Shown: positions 17,392-26,355 of the stretch, one piece after another | Layout of the letters: each line of letters starts with the position of its first letter | Position numbering within the stretch: position 1 is the stretch's first letter | Source of the DNA: SIG603 sp964369225 | Lineage (GTDB): Bacteria; Bacillota; Clostridia; Oscillospirales; Acutalibacteraceae | Direction: 5' to 3' | Assembly (NCBI GenBank): GCA_964369225.1 | Contig: CAYJER010000008.1 | Span: 1-64,000, forward strand | DNA length: 64,000 bases | Position numbers and translations under genes: made by a program | The notes under the pieces: model-generated | The model's input: only the letters and a program-made list of their open reading frames with translations | Databases searched by the model: none | What the model was told of the DNA's origin: nothing

Positions 17392-18660
17392 TTACTCTGG
17401 CTTAATTACTGAAAGTGCAAAATTCTCTTCAAAGAATAACTCTTTAAGTCTGTTTTCAACATCTTCTAGTGTCAATTGTGCAAAAGCATCTATATACTTG
17501 AACAGTTCTCTTCCTTTAAAACTCATTCCTGTAATTGCATTTGCAATGACAGAAGGACTGTTAAGACCTGAAATATTGTTTCCGTAAATTGCCTTTTTGT
17601 TTATAATAAAATCTTGCTCTTCTATTCCATTTTCTTTTAAATGTTTAATATATGCCTTAATTTCATCCGCAACTCTTTGTGGGTCTTTTGACTCACCGCT
17701 CCAAATTACTGAAGAATAACCATGCCCCTCAAAATATTCATATGAAAAAGTTGATTCATTAATAAGCTCTAAATCATAAAGCTTTTTGTATAAAGGCGAT
17801 GAGTTAGAAGTAATAATATCAAGCAGAATTTCTGTAGATGCTGTCTGCTTTTCATTCTTGTATCCCTTTATATTCTCTTTATAGCCTAATTGGAACAATG
17901 GCATACTTATTGGCATTTGTTGTTCTACATAATTAGTTACAATTTCATTTGGTTCTTCTTCGCTAAATCTAATAATCTCTACAGGTTCTGCCTTTTTAAG
18001 CAGTCTGTCGCAAATTTCTAATATTTTTTCAAGCTGGGCATTTCCTGCAATTGTCAACGCCATGTTGTTAAGATTATAGAATGTTTTATAACAACTATAT
18101 AAATAATCTGCTGTGATTAAAGATATACTCTCTACAGTTCCAGCGATATTCTCTTTAATGGTATGCTTATGATACATAGCCTTTAAAAGATTAAACATGA
18201 CAATCCATTCAGGTTCATCGTCATACATTTTTATCTCTTGCGCTATAATACCTTGTTCTTTTGCTACACTTTTCTCGGTAAAATATGGGTTTTGAACAAA
18301 TTTTAGCAAAATTTCTAATGCCTGATAAAAATTATCTGTTGTAGAGAATAAATATCTTGTGGTATCAAAAGATGTAAATGCGTTTACACTTGCACCAGTC
18401 ACCGCAAATTTAGCAAAAGCGTCGCCGTCTTCATCCTCAAAAAGTTTATGCTCTAAAAAGTGGGCAATTCCCTCTGGCACTTCATGAAGTTTATCGTCTG
18501 TGCTAAGCTTAAATTTTGTGTCTACTGAACCATATTTGGTGCTAAACTGCGCATAGCTTGTAGAGAAATCATTTTTAGGATAAAAGAATATAGTAAGACC
18601 TGTTTCGTGCTTGATCTTATAATATTGTTCACCTGTTCTATCTTGTTTAATTATCTCCAT
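17392..18660 (-). CDS. M16-family zinc peptidase, catalytic subunit (YmfH-like)
   Basis: 422 residues with the inverted zinc motif HFLEH (about 67-71, in GIAHFLEHKLFE), the hallmark of active M16 peptidases, followed by the usual NAFTSFDTTRYLF. Predicted cytosolic; no signal peptide. Overlaps the upstream partner gene by 14 bp. Pairs like this are known in Firmicutes as YmfF/YmfH, with one active and one inactive subunit forming the chamber. Substrate unknown. Confidence 0.88.
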   Translation of the reverse strand: MEIIKQDRTGEQYYKIKHETGLTIFFYPKNDFSTSYAQFSTKYGSVDTKFKLSTDDKLHEVPEGIAHFLEHKLFEDEDGDAFAKFAVTGASVNAFTSFDTTRYLFSTTDNFYQALEILLKFVQNPYFTEKSVAKEQGIIAQEIKMYDDEPEWIVMFNLLKAMYHKHTIKENIAGTVESISLITADYLYSCYKTFYNLNNMALTIAGNAQLEKILEICDRLLKKAEPVEIIRFSEEEPNEIVTNYVEQQMPISMPLFQLGYKENIKGYKNEKQTASTEILLDIITSNSSPLYKKLYDLELINESTFSYEYFEGHGYSSVIWSGESKDPQRVADEIKAYIKHLKENGIEEQDFIINKKAIYGNNISGLNSPSVIANAITGMSFKGRELFKYIDAFAQLTLEDVENRLKELFFEENFALSVIKPE

Positions 18661-19915
18661 TGTTTGTCACCCCTTTCAATGTAAACACTGTGTCTAGGCT
18701 TATCTTGTTTACTATAGCAATAATTTGCTCTTTAGTTACAGCCTTAATTTTTCCTATAACTTCTAAAGGAGTTACAAACTGCTCTTCCATAGCTCTGCTA
18801 AGATACCATGACTCTTTATATGAAAGTGAATCATCTATAGACTTATAGCTATTACACAAGTATATTTTTGCAAACTCTAACTCTTCATCAGAAATTTTTG
18901 CGTTTTTCATGTCTTCAATTTCTTGCATTATAGCCTCTCTGGCTATATCTATATTTTCAGTCTCTACGCCACTTTGAATAAGCATAGCCTTTTTTCGCTC
19001 GTCAAGTCCTGCCGAACAATAATAGCAAAGGCTTCTTTTTTCTCTAACATTTAAGAAAAGCTTAGAACTAGCTGAACCACCTAAAATTAAAGACATAAGT
19101 CTTGCAGAATATTTTTCTTCATCTTCAAATGGAACTGCAAAACCCATAACTAGTTTAGATTGTGCAATGTTCATTTCTTCAACAATTTCTACGGCTTCCC
19201 TTTTATCTATGCTAGTGTTGTCTTCACTAGCGAAAACCATTCTATCACAGCCAAAATAAGAGGCAACTATTTTCTCACAAGCATCATAGTTTGCATCACC
19301 TAAAACAAAAATTTCTATTCTTGACTTTTCAATAAGTTCTTTTAATAAATCGGTTAGGCTCTCTCTTTTTGTATTATTTAGAGTTTCAAGGCTTCCATAT
19401 TTTGCAATGCTTGCAGGTTGCCCCTTAAACATTTCTTCACGGCATTTATTTTTAGCATATGCAATTTTGTCGTTAATCTCTGCCTCAATAGACTCTGCAA
19501 TCTGTCTTTTCTCTTGTAAAAAGTTTTCTTTCACAAATTCACCGCTACTATCAAGCAATGGTGAAAAAACACTCTCACATAATAGTCTAGTAAAAATCTC
19601 GCTTAAGTTCTCGTTTTCCAATGCGAATTTGTCGGCAATTCCCGAAACTACTACGCTCAAGATTTGCTTGTCACCTGCTGACGAAACAGAGGAAATAAAC
19701 GATGCCCCGTAAAGACCTGCCAAATGTTTAGCAAGCTCGCTAATGGTAGGGTGATCTTTTGTAGATTGCGAAAGCAAAGAAGTAATAATGGCATTAGCTG
19801 AAACCTTTTCTTTTTCAAGTGGAACTATAAAATTCAAAGATATTCGCATATTTTTAAATTTTGTATCTGTTAAGTTATGGATAAAAACTCCGTTTGAAAT
19901 TTTTTTACTTTGCAT
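18647..19915 (-). CDS. M16-family peptidase-like protein, inactive partner (YmfF-like)
   Basis: 422 residues with the M16 fold pattern but no HxxEH: the equivalent region reads HPTISELAKHLAGLYGASF. The C-terminal half keeps the substrate-binding pattern GGSASSKLFLNVREKRSLCYYCSAG. It is therefore probably the non-catalytic half of a heterodimer with the overlapping downstream gene. A promoter lies at 20002-20030. The start ATG has only a weak ribosome site. Confidence 0.85.
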   Translation of the reverse strand: MQSKKISNGVFIHNLTDTKFKNMRISLNFIVPLEKEKVSANAIITSLLSQSTKDHPTISELAKHLAGLYGASFISSVSSAGDKQILSVVVSGIADKFALENENLSEIFTRLLCESVFSPLLDSSGEFVKENFLQEKRQIAESIEAEINDKIAYAKNKCREEMFKGQPASIAKYGSLETLNNTKRESLTDLLKELIEKSRIEIFVLGDANYDACEKIVASYFGCDRMVFASEDNTSIDKREAVEIVEEMNIAQSKLVMGFAVPFEDEEKYSARLMSLILGGSASSKLFLNVREKRSLCYYCSAGLDERKKAMLIQSGVETENIDIAREAIMQEIEDMKNAKISDEELEFAKIYLCNSYKSIDDSLSYKESWYLSRAMEEQFVTPLEVIGKIKAVTKEQIIAIVNKISLDTVFTLKGVTNNGDN

Positions 19916-20001
19916 TATAATAGACCTGGGTCTTAAAGCTTTAGCTTAAATAGACCATACCTTTCTATATATCATGTATTTTTATACTATTATTAGCTTA
20001 G

Positions 20002-20030
20002 ATTATAACATATATCAATGCAATTTGCAA
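20002..20030 (-). promoter_or_regulatory. Promoter of the M16-M16-lgt unit
   Basis: Minus-strand TTGCAA (20025-20030), 17-bp spacer, TATAAT (20002-20007), about 87 bp before the first M16 gene. Confidence 0.6.
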
Positions 20031-20160
20031 GAATTTTAGTATGGACAATATGTAAATATACATTATAAGATTAATTTTTTTCAATGTAAGGTCGGATATT
20101 ATCAATATGTGTCGATTACCATTTTTGATTTAACATTAATTCATTAAAACTCACAAATTA

Positions 20161-20271
20161 ATGTAGGGGCGGATATTATCCGCCTATGAAATTTAGACGA
20201 AATTACGGACTTTTTAGGCGGATATTATCCGCCCCTACAAAGCTAAATTTTTCTAAGAGACCCTCCCCTAC
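20161..20271. repeat. Nested palindrome family, copy 4
   Basis: Inner arms 20161-20184 and 20216-20239 with the GGGCGGATATTATCCGCC word. Only a truncated right outer arm (AGAGACCCTCCCCTACA, 20255-20271) is present. The leading flank ATTAAAACTCACAAATTA is shared with other copies. Confidence 0.85.
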
Positions 20272-20333
20272 AATTAAGTATTAAATCTGCTTAAGTTCCC
20301 AGCTATGAGAGTCTCCGCTACATCCGCATAGAC

Positions 20334-20364
20334 AAAAAGCGTCCTACATTAATTGTAGGACGCT
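20334..20364 (-). terminator. Intrinsic terminator behind the giant beta-helix gene
   Basis: Perfect 11-bp stem AGCGTCCTACA (20338-20348) with 20354-20364, loop TTAAT. The minus strand continues TTTTTGTC. Confidence 0.8.
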
Positions 20365-20520
20365 TGTGATAAACTAAATTTTATAGTTGATTAGGTGTGA
20401 GACTTTGCCTACCCGGGCTATCGGGTCTACAAGAAACCCAATTTTTTTTTGGACGCAGGCAATAAAACTATAATTTAGAATTATTTAGGTGTCAGACTCG
20501 CCTACCGGGGCGTCCCGGTT
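20358..20520 (-). repeat. Tandem ~93-bp unit between the beta-helix gene stop and its terminator
   Basis: Two related units, 20358-20450 and 20451-20520, both start GGACGC on the plus strand. Both contain TTAGGTGT(G/C)AGACT(T)(T/C)GCCTACC followed by a short GC hairpin (CCGGG/CCCGG type). On the coding strand each offers a hairpin and then TAGGC...ACACCTA. Unit 20451-20520 abuts the stop codon. Role unknown; could be 3'-UTR structured RNA. Confidence 0.5.
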
Positions 20521-23500
20521 AGTTTGAGTTTCCTTTGATGAAGTACCAATCGTCAAGAACTGTTCTATAGTTAGCTTGAACGCCACGGCTCATGTAGTAG
20601 TAAAGGTCAGAGCCTCCGCCTACTTGTGTGTTGCCGATAAATGTGTTGTACTTACTGTGATGAATATAATCTTCTCTAATAGTCCATAGATGCTCATATT
20701 TGCCGTAAACACTTGTTGGGTCATCCCATAAATAAGTTGTAGGCACCATTGTATGTGGATGTGTGATAGTTCCTAAACCGTGAAGATCCATATTACCAAC
20801 GCCCATATAACCCCAGTCGTTAAGAACAAGGCTGTCTGTGCAGTTAATGAATTCATTGTCAATGATAAAGTTATCACGACCACCGTTAATAAATAGACCC
20901 CATCCCATGTTCTCGAATGTGTTGTCTATAATGTCAAGACCTGCTGTGCAGTCGTCAAGATAGATAGCAGAGTTTGGGTTACCTGTACCCTTTGGAATGT
21001 CATGAATATAGCAGTTTCTAACTACTGAACCTCTTTGTAGAACGTTACGTCCTGTGTAGATAGCTGATTGGTCTTTAGACTCTTTAACAACATCAAATAT
21101 CTCTGTGAACTCCATTACATGGTCATTACCACTGTATGTAATAGCGTTGTGAGGACCATCCTCAATTACGCAAGAAGATATTCTGTTTCCTACACCCTCT
21201 TCAAGTGCAATAGCTGGGTTGTAAGACTTATTGACTGTTGCAAAGTTTTTAAAGTGACAATTTGTTACATAGTTTCCTTGTGAAACTAGGTTGTGTAAGT
21301 CACCACCTGTAATCTCGATACCACCGTTTACGTCATAGAAGTTACAGTTTTCAAAGCCTGAATTAAAGCTTAGAACGCCGTTTGCACTGTTATCTACAAT
21401 ACCAACTTTGAGCTCTGTGGCTCTAACTGTTGCGTTCTCGTATTTAACTGTGTCAGAACCTAGAATTTCAACCGCATGGCCTAGTACGCTCTCAACGTTT
21501 AGTCCGCTAACTGTAATGTCGTTTGTCTCGTTGAAAGTGAACATTGTGTCTTCCATAGCTGCCATTTTTAGAGTATGGTTGTCGCTCATGTCAACACTGT
21601 CTGCTGGGTAATAATATAGTTTATAGTCGTCTTGGTCAAAGTACCATTCGCCGGCTACATCTAATTCTTGTAATACATTGTAAACATAGAATCTATTATA
21701 GCTTTGTGAACTTCTTACACTGTATCCGCTTGGAACATCTGACTTAATGCTATATTCGCCATTTGCAAATTCATCAATCCAGCGAATTTGTACACTTTGG
21801 TCAGAGAAATCATTTTGCCAGTAACCTACTGCCCAAATGTCTTCATCTAGTATATTTGTGCCGTCTTTAGCAATGCCATACCAGTTTGCTATTCTGTCTG
21901 ATAAAGCATCAGAAGCTATCTCAAATGAGTCTGTTTTGTCTCTATTCTCTGGTGGTATCCATGCTGGGTTGCCCATCATATCGTCTTTCCAGTTTCGTGG
22001 AGTTGCACCTGCGTGAAGAACATCGTTAATTCTTGTGTAACCAGGATATGTAGCGCTGTAAACGTTTTGTCCCACGTTTGGCCATCTTGAAAGTGTTTGT
22101 GCTGAACCATCAAATGTAACTGAATAATAAGGGTTAGTTACATTGAAGCCGTCTTCTTCTAGCCATGGGGTGTAGTTTATTGAGTGTCCTACATATTGTA
22201 GTGATTTGTGTGAATCGATTAAATGTGATAGGTCTATATAGTAAACCTTGTCTCTTGAAGCGTCTGGAAGCATTTTAAGTGTCTCTTCGTCTGTTACCTT
22301 TTGCATGTCTGCTGAATCTATTTCAATAGCACCTGAAAGTGTAACTTCTTCATCCATAAAAGATGAATATTGAACCGCTACACCGTTAATACCGCTGTCT
22401 TGTGAGTCTAGCTCAATTCCGTCAAGAATTGTGTAAGTACCCTCTCTTAGGTAGACAGTAGCACCGTTGTCTAGTAATCCACTTAAAGTTCTTATCTCAT
22501 CTCTTGCACGTTGAATAGTTGCGTATGGGTTATCGATTGAACCATCGCCTGTTAAATCGCTACCATTAGTTGCAACGAAAATCTCGTAAGAGTAGTCTAT
22601 AATTTCTTCAGCTACTATAACTTCTAATGTAGCTGTATAGTTTCCGTCTACGCTTTTTGCTGTAATAGTTGAAACGCCTTCGCTAACTGCTGTTAGTTCA
22701 CCCTCGTTTACAGTGATAACAGTAGTATCGCTAGATGTCCAGATAACGTCTCTTTCTGTAACACCTGTTGGAGTTAGAATTGCGTTTACTACCTTTTTGT
22801 AGCCAGGCTCAATTGTTAAAGTTGTAACCTTGTTTGGCTCGTCGTTATAGTCGCTGTCGCTTATGAATATTCCCTCAACCTTTAGGTCTACAGCCTCTAC
22901 ATCAACAGTAGCTGTAACTCCGCTTGAAGCTGTAGCTGTGACTGTTGCTGAACCGAAACCATGTGGCTCTATTGAACCGCCTGTTGTTACTTGAACTACA
23001 GAAGTATCAGAACTTTTGTAAGTAACTGTATCGGTTGTTGGGTAGTCTTTTTCTGTCTCATAAACTACGTTGTTTATGTTCATCTCGTATGTATCATAGT
23101 AGCCTAGAGTAACACTCTCTGCATTTGGAGTCATGCTAGTAATCTCGTTTTTCTCACGGATTGTAAAATCATCAAGTGTTAGGTAGTTTGTAGCATCGTC
23201 ATATCTAATGTCAATTGTGTCAAACTGGCTAATAATATCGCTGTCTAGCCAAGCACGGCTATCCATTGTGCCAACTACTCCATCATCAGATGTAAAGTTA
23301 AGCTCTAGTGTGTACCAGTCTGCACGGCTACGCATAGATGTTGAAGTAGAATTGCTGTATACGCCGCCGTCAATAATTTGGTATTGATATCCGCTAGTAG
23401 TGCCAAAGAAGTGAATTCCATCGCCTGTAGCTGAATCGATAAATTTAACATGTGTTGAACCTGTGCCTAGATCACGGAAAGCGAACTCAACGTATTTATT

Positions 23501-25759
23501 CTCTAGTGGCTCAGCAAATGTATACATTACTCTTGCAACTTGATTGCCGTCTACACTCTCGGTTGTTAGCTTATAGGCTTGTTCGCCGTAATTACTAATA
23601 TTTGTATATTCGCCCCAATCAAGCTCACCGTTTATAATTGTGAACGGAAGAACTTTTTCTTCTACTTCGCCCTCAAAACCATAGATAATATTATCATCCA
23701 TGTCTAAAACTAGTTTGTCTACAGCTGTTTGCAGAGCTGTTTGAGCATCGGCATAACCAGTTTCACTCTCAAGAGCCTCTAAAGCTTTGGCAAGTTCTAC
23801 ATCTAGGTTTGCGCTTGTCCAGCTTTCAGCAGTGTAGTCGCCCTCATAGAAATAGTTTGCGTGGTTATATAGATTTTGAAGTGATGCTTTAAAAGCTGCA
23901 TCTGGCTCGTTGAAAGCTACATTGTTGCGTAATACTGCGCCAGCGTATCCGCCGTCTACAGCTTTTAAACGTACCATTACATCGCCTACTGCATGGCCTG
24001 TGTTTTCAAGCGGTTGTGGATTAGCTGTGCAATCTACAAAAGTTTCTCCGCCGTCTACTGAATACTCATAAAGGCTTATGTCGTCTTTTCCTTCTACATA
24101 TGTAAATCCGAATGTCTTGTTTAGGTCGTCTGTTACAGCAGCTGTTGGAGCTAATGCAACGTCAATTTCTGTGCCTGTGTCAGATATTACCCAGTCATCA
24201 TAATAAGAAACATGTTGTTTTTTTGTCCACCAGTCAATATAGTGAATAGTGTCAAAGCCGTCTGAATCACCTGTGTAAACTTCTATTCCATCGATAGAAA
24301 CAGTACACTTGCCCTCGACAGTGTAGTCCCACTTAAATTCATGCCAACCTATTGAACGTGGAACATTTGTAATACTAGCACTTGCACCAAAGTCACGAAC
24401 ATAGTAATAGTCGAAACCGCCGTCTATATGCTCATAAACACCTAGTGCAATCTTGCCATCTTTACCGCTGTTAGTTCCGTTTGAATCGTAAGGTGCAACT
24501 AGTGCGTTTACCTCTGTAAAGTCTACACCCTCCATTAGGTCATAGTACCACATTGTCATGACTTTACCCTCGACCATTTCGCCAACTGGTTTTGTCATTT
24601 CGTATTGGTAGTCATTGCCTGTTTTCTCTGTCTCAGAAGCAACGGCAAAAGAAGTAAGTCCACTTCTTGAATATTCATCGCTTATAGCAATGGTTGTAGT
24701 GTTTCTAGGGCTATAACCTAGAAGATCTTGCTCATTTTCAAAAGTAATTTGTTGCTCACCGCTTTGAGTGTAGGCAACATTATTATAGATAGTATCTGCT
24801 GAATTATCACCTGTGATAATTCTAACGCCTATCATATTAGCATCATATGCGTTATTTCCTATATAAATAGAGTTTGAGCTACAAGTAGTATAAGTTTGTC
24901 CACCATCCATTGTGTACTCATAATGTCTTGCCTCATCATACTCTGGGAAGAAGTCAAAAGTAAATGTATTGTTAGTATCGTCTACCTTTACATTTTCTGC
25001 CTTAGGGCTAGGTCCTATAATTTGGAAGTTATCAATGTATACAGCTGCTTCAGCTTCTGAAAGTGTGCCTTCCCAGAAATTAACAAATTCAGCTTTAGTA
25101 AAGTTTGCAAATTCATCTTGATATTTTTCATTAGTAACAGTCAAAAGCTCTTCACCGTCTACTCTAAAAATTACCTTACCTCTTTGAGTGTAGTCAAGTT
25201 CAAAATTATGCCAACCTGTTTCAACATCGAAATACGGTTGAATATTTGTTGTACCTGTGCCTGTGGCTCTACACATAATTTGGCCACCGTTAATACCTAT
25301 GTATATATCTCTTGAATGCACATCAGAATGTGTTCCACCTGATAGTTTTAAGTCGGCAGTTCTTTTTGAATTGCCGTCAACATACATATCAAAGCTAACT
25401 ATCGCATTAGAGATAGGGGCTTCGTATGTTTTGCTAATGTAGAATTTGCTGTCGTTTGCAGAAGTTGGCAGAATTTTCATAGCTTGAACTCCGCCTGATA
25501 CCATTTCAGAAGATAGTTCTACACCGCCGTTAATAGCTGAAAATCCGTTTAAAGGCTCATATGGGTCTCCACCAGCTAGAGGTTCAAAGTCTGCATGGTC
25601 TATGTAGATATAGCCATCAGGTAACTCTGCTGAAATTTGGGATACTATAGAAGTATCGCCGCTTGTGCTTTGGGCAAAAGATGCAGTAGCAGCCGACAAA
25701 AACATTGTTGTAGCTAAAAATGCACATATTACCCTTTTTAGGTGCTTTTTGTTCATCAT
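20519..25759 (-). CDS. Giant secreted right-handed beta-helix protein with Ig-like domains
   Basis: About 1746 residues. A signal peptide (MMNKKHLKRVICAFLATTMF..., cleaved near SFAQS) is followed by three beta-sandwich, LamG/carbohydrate-module-like segments (about 40-260, 340-550, 710-880). A FIVAR-like helical module lies at about 640-700 (GDYTAESW...), and two Big_2 Ig-like domains at about 880-1060. The C-terminal ~690 residues begin EIFVATNGSDLTGDGS and form a pectate-lyase-like parallel beta-helix with LSRWPN and repeated N/D-rich rungs. No LPXTG, SLH or dockerin is seen, so it is probably released or held by its modules. The beta-helix resembles CAZy GH141-type proteins; activity is not proven. 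I start at 25759: GGAGGA precedes it, and the signal peptide follows. Paralogue of 54627-59864. Confidence 0.85.
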   Translation of the reverse strand: MMNKKHLKRVICAFLATTMFLSAATASFAQSTSGDTSIVSQISAELPDGYIYIDHADFEPLAGGDPYEPLNGFSAINGGVELSSEMVSGGVQAMKILPTSANDSKFYISKTYEAPISNAIVSFDMYVDGNSKRTADLKLSGGTHSDVHSRDIYIGINGGQIMCRATGTGTTNIQPYFDVETGWHNFELDYTQRGKVIFRVDGEELLTVTNEKYQDEFANFTKAEFVNFWEGTLSEAEAAVYIDNFQIIGPSPKAENVKVDDTNNTFTFDFFPEYDEARHYEYTMDGGQTYTTCSSNSIYIGNNAYDANMIGVRIITGDNSADTIYNNVAYTQSGEQQITFENEQDLLGYSPRNTTTIAISDEYSRSGLTSFAVASETEKTGNDYQYEMTKPVGEMVEGKVMTMWYYDLMEGVDFTEVNALVAPYDSNGTNSGKDGKIALGVYEHIDGGFDYYYVRDFGASASITNVPRSIGWHEFKWDYTVEGKCTVSIDGIEVYTGDSDGFDTIHYIDWWTKKQHVSYYDDWVISDTGTEIDVALAPTAAVTDDLNKTFGFTYVEGKDDISLYEYSVDGGETFVDCTANPQPLENTGHAVGDVMVRLKAVDGGYAGAVLRNNVAFNEPDAAFKASLQNLYNHANYFYEGDYTAESWTSANLDVELAKALEALESETGYADAQTALQTAVDKLVLDMDDNIIYGFEGEVEEKVLPFTIINGELDWGEYTNISNYGEQAYKLTTESVDGNQVARVMYTFAEPLENKYVEFAFRDLGTGSTHVKFIDSATGDGIHFFGTTSGYQYQIIDGGVYSNSTSTSMRSRADWYTLELNFTSDDGVVGTMDSRAWLDSDIISQFDTIDIRYDDATNYLTLDDFTIREKNEITSMTPNAESVTLGYYDTYEMNINNVVYETEKDYPTTDTVTYKSSDTSVVQVTTGGSIEPHGFGSATVTATASSGVTATVDVEAVDLKVEGIFISDSDYNDEPNKVTTLTIEPGYKKVVNAILTPTGVTERDVIWTSSDTTVITVNEGELTAVSEGVSTITAKSVDGNYTATLEVIVAEEIIDYSYEIFVATNGSDLTGDGSIDNPYATIQRARDEIRTLSGLLDNGATVYLREGTYTILDGIELDSQDSGINGVAVQYSSFMDEEVTLSGAIEIDSADMQKVTDEETLKMLPDASRDKVYYIDLSHLIDSHKSLQYVGHSINYTPWLEEDGFNVTNPYYSVTFDGSAQTLSRWPNVGQNVYSATYPGYTRINDVLHAGATPRNWKDDMMGNPAWIPPENRDKTDSFEIASDALSDRIANWYGIAKDGTNILDEDIWAVGYWQNDFSDQSVQIRWIDEFANGEYSIKSDVPSGYSVRSSQSYNRFYVYNVLQELDVAGEWYFDQDDYKLYYYPADSVDMSDNHTLKMAAMEDTMFTFNETNDITVSGLNVESVLGHAVEILGSDTVKYENATVRATELKVGIVDNSANGVLSFNSGFENCNFYDVNGGIEITGGDLHNLVSQGNYVTNCHFKNFATVNKSYNPAIALEEGVGNRISSCVIEDGPHNAITYSGNDHVMEFTEIFDVVKESKDQSAIYTGRNVLQRGSVVRNCYIHDIPKGTGNPNSAIYLDDCTAGLDIIDNTFENMGWGLFINGGRDNFIIDNEFINCTDSLVLNDWGYMGVGNMDLHGLGTITHPHTMVPTTYLWDDPTSVYGKYEHLWTIREDYIHHSKYNTFIGNTQVGGGSDLYYYMSRGVQANYRTVLDDWYFIKGNSN

Positions 25760-26026
25760 TTTCACATTCCTCCATAAATTATACACTTTTGTGTGCAACC
25801 ACGCACATTATATCATTATTTTTTTTAAAAATAAAGACTTTTACAATTATTAAAATTTTTTTGTATATATGCACAAAATCACATGTAGTTATATGTACAT
25901 ATCCACAACATAATATGTACAGTAGGGTTAATCGTCATATGCGGAAACCTAGTGAAAATTCTTGTGTGAATAAAAATAAATAATATTGTATTGCTAAAAA
26001 TACAATTTGTTAAAAAGTACAAATTA
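25760..26026. other. Upstream region of the giant beta-helix gene
   Basis: On the minus strand a TATAAT (25807-25812) lies about 48 bp before the start, without a convincing -35. 25927-26026 resembles the flank of the repeat at 45740-45800 (GGAAAC.TAGTGAAAA), so it belongs to the palindrome family's extended flank. No gene seen. Confidence 0.4.
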
Positions 26027-26079
26027 ATGTAGGGGCGGATATTCATAATCAACACGTCTGGTCTCTGTTCTCCCCTACA
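26027..26079. repeat. Nested palindrome family, internally deleted copy 5
   Basis: TGTAGGGGCGGATATT joins directly to CATAATCAACACGTCTGG and TCTCCCCTACA. The second half of the inner word and the whole inner right arm are missing. Confidence 0.75.
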
Positions 26080-26080
26080 A

Positions 26081-26306
26081 TTATCCATTATCAATTATCA
26101 ATTATCCATTATCAATTATCCATTATCAATTANNNNNNNNNNNNNNNNNNNNNNNNNNNNNNNNNNNNNNNNNNNNNNNNNNNNNNNNNNNNNNNNNNNN
26201 NNNNNNNNNNNNNNNNNNNNNNNNNNNNNNNNATTATCAATTATCCATTATCAATTATCCATTATCAATTATCCATTATCAATTATCCATTATCCATTAT
26301 CAATTA
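26081..26306. repeat. 14-bp tandem repeat containing a 100-base assembly gap
   Basis: Copies of ATTATCAATTATCC run on both sides of N bases 26133-26232. The gap is exactly 100 Ns, a scaffolding convention, so the true repeat length is unknown. No spacer structure and no coding potential. Confidence 0.9.
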
Positions 26307-26315
26307 CGAATTATG

Positions 26316-26349
26316 AAAAAAAGTGTAGTGACATTAAGCCACTACACTT
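26316..26349 (-). terminator. Intrinsic terminator after rpoC
   Basis: AAGTGTAGTG (26321-26330) pairs with CACTACACTT (26340-26349); the minus strand continues TTTTTTTC. Confidence 0.85.
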
Positions 26350-26355
26350 CTGTTT

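Noticed and set aside
26081..26306. Possible CRISPR array
   Set aside because: The 14-bp units follow each other with no unique spacers, and no cas gene is near.
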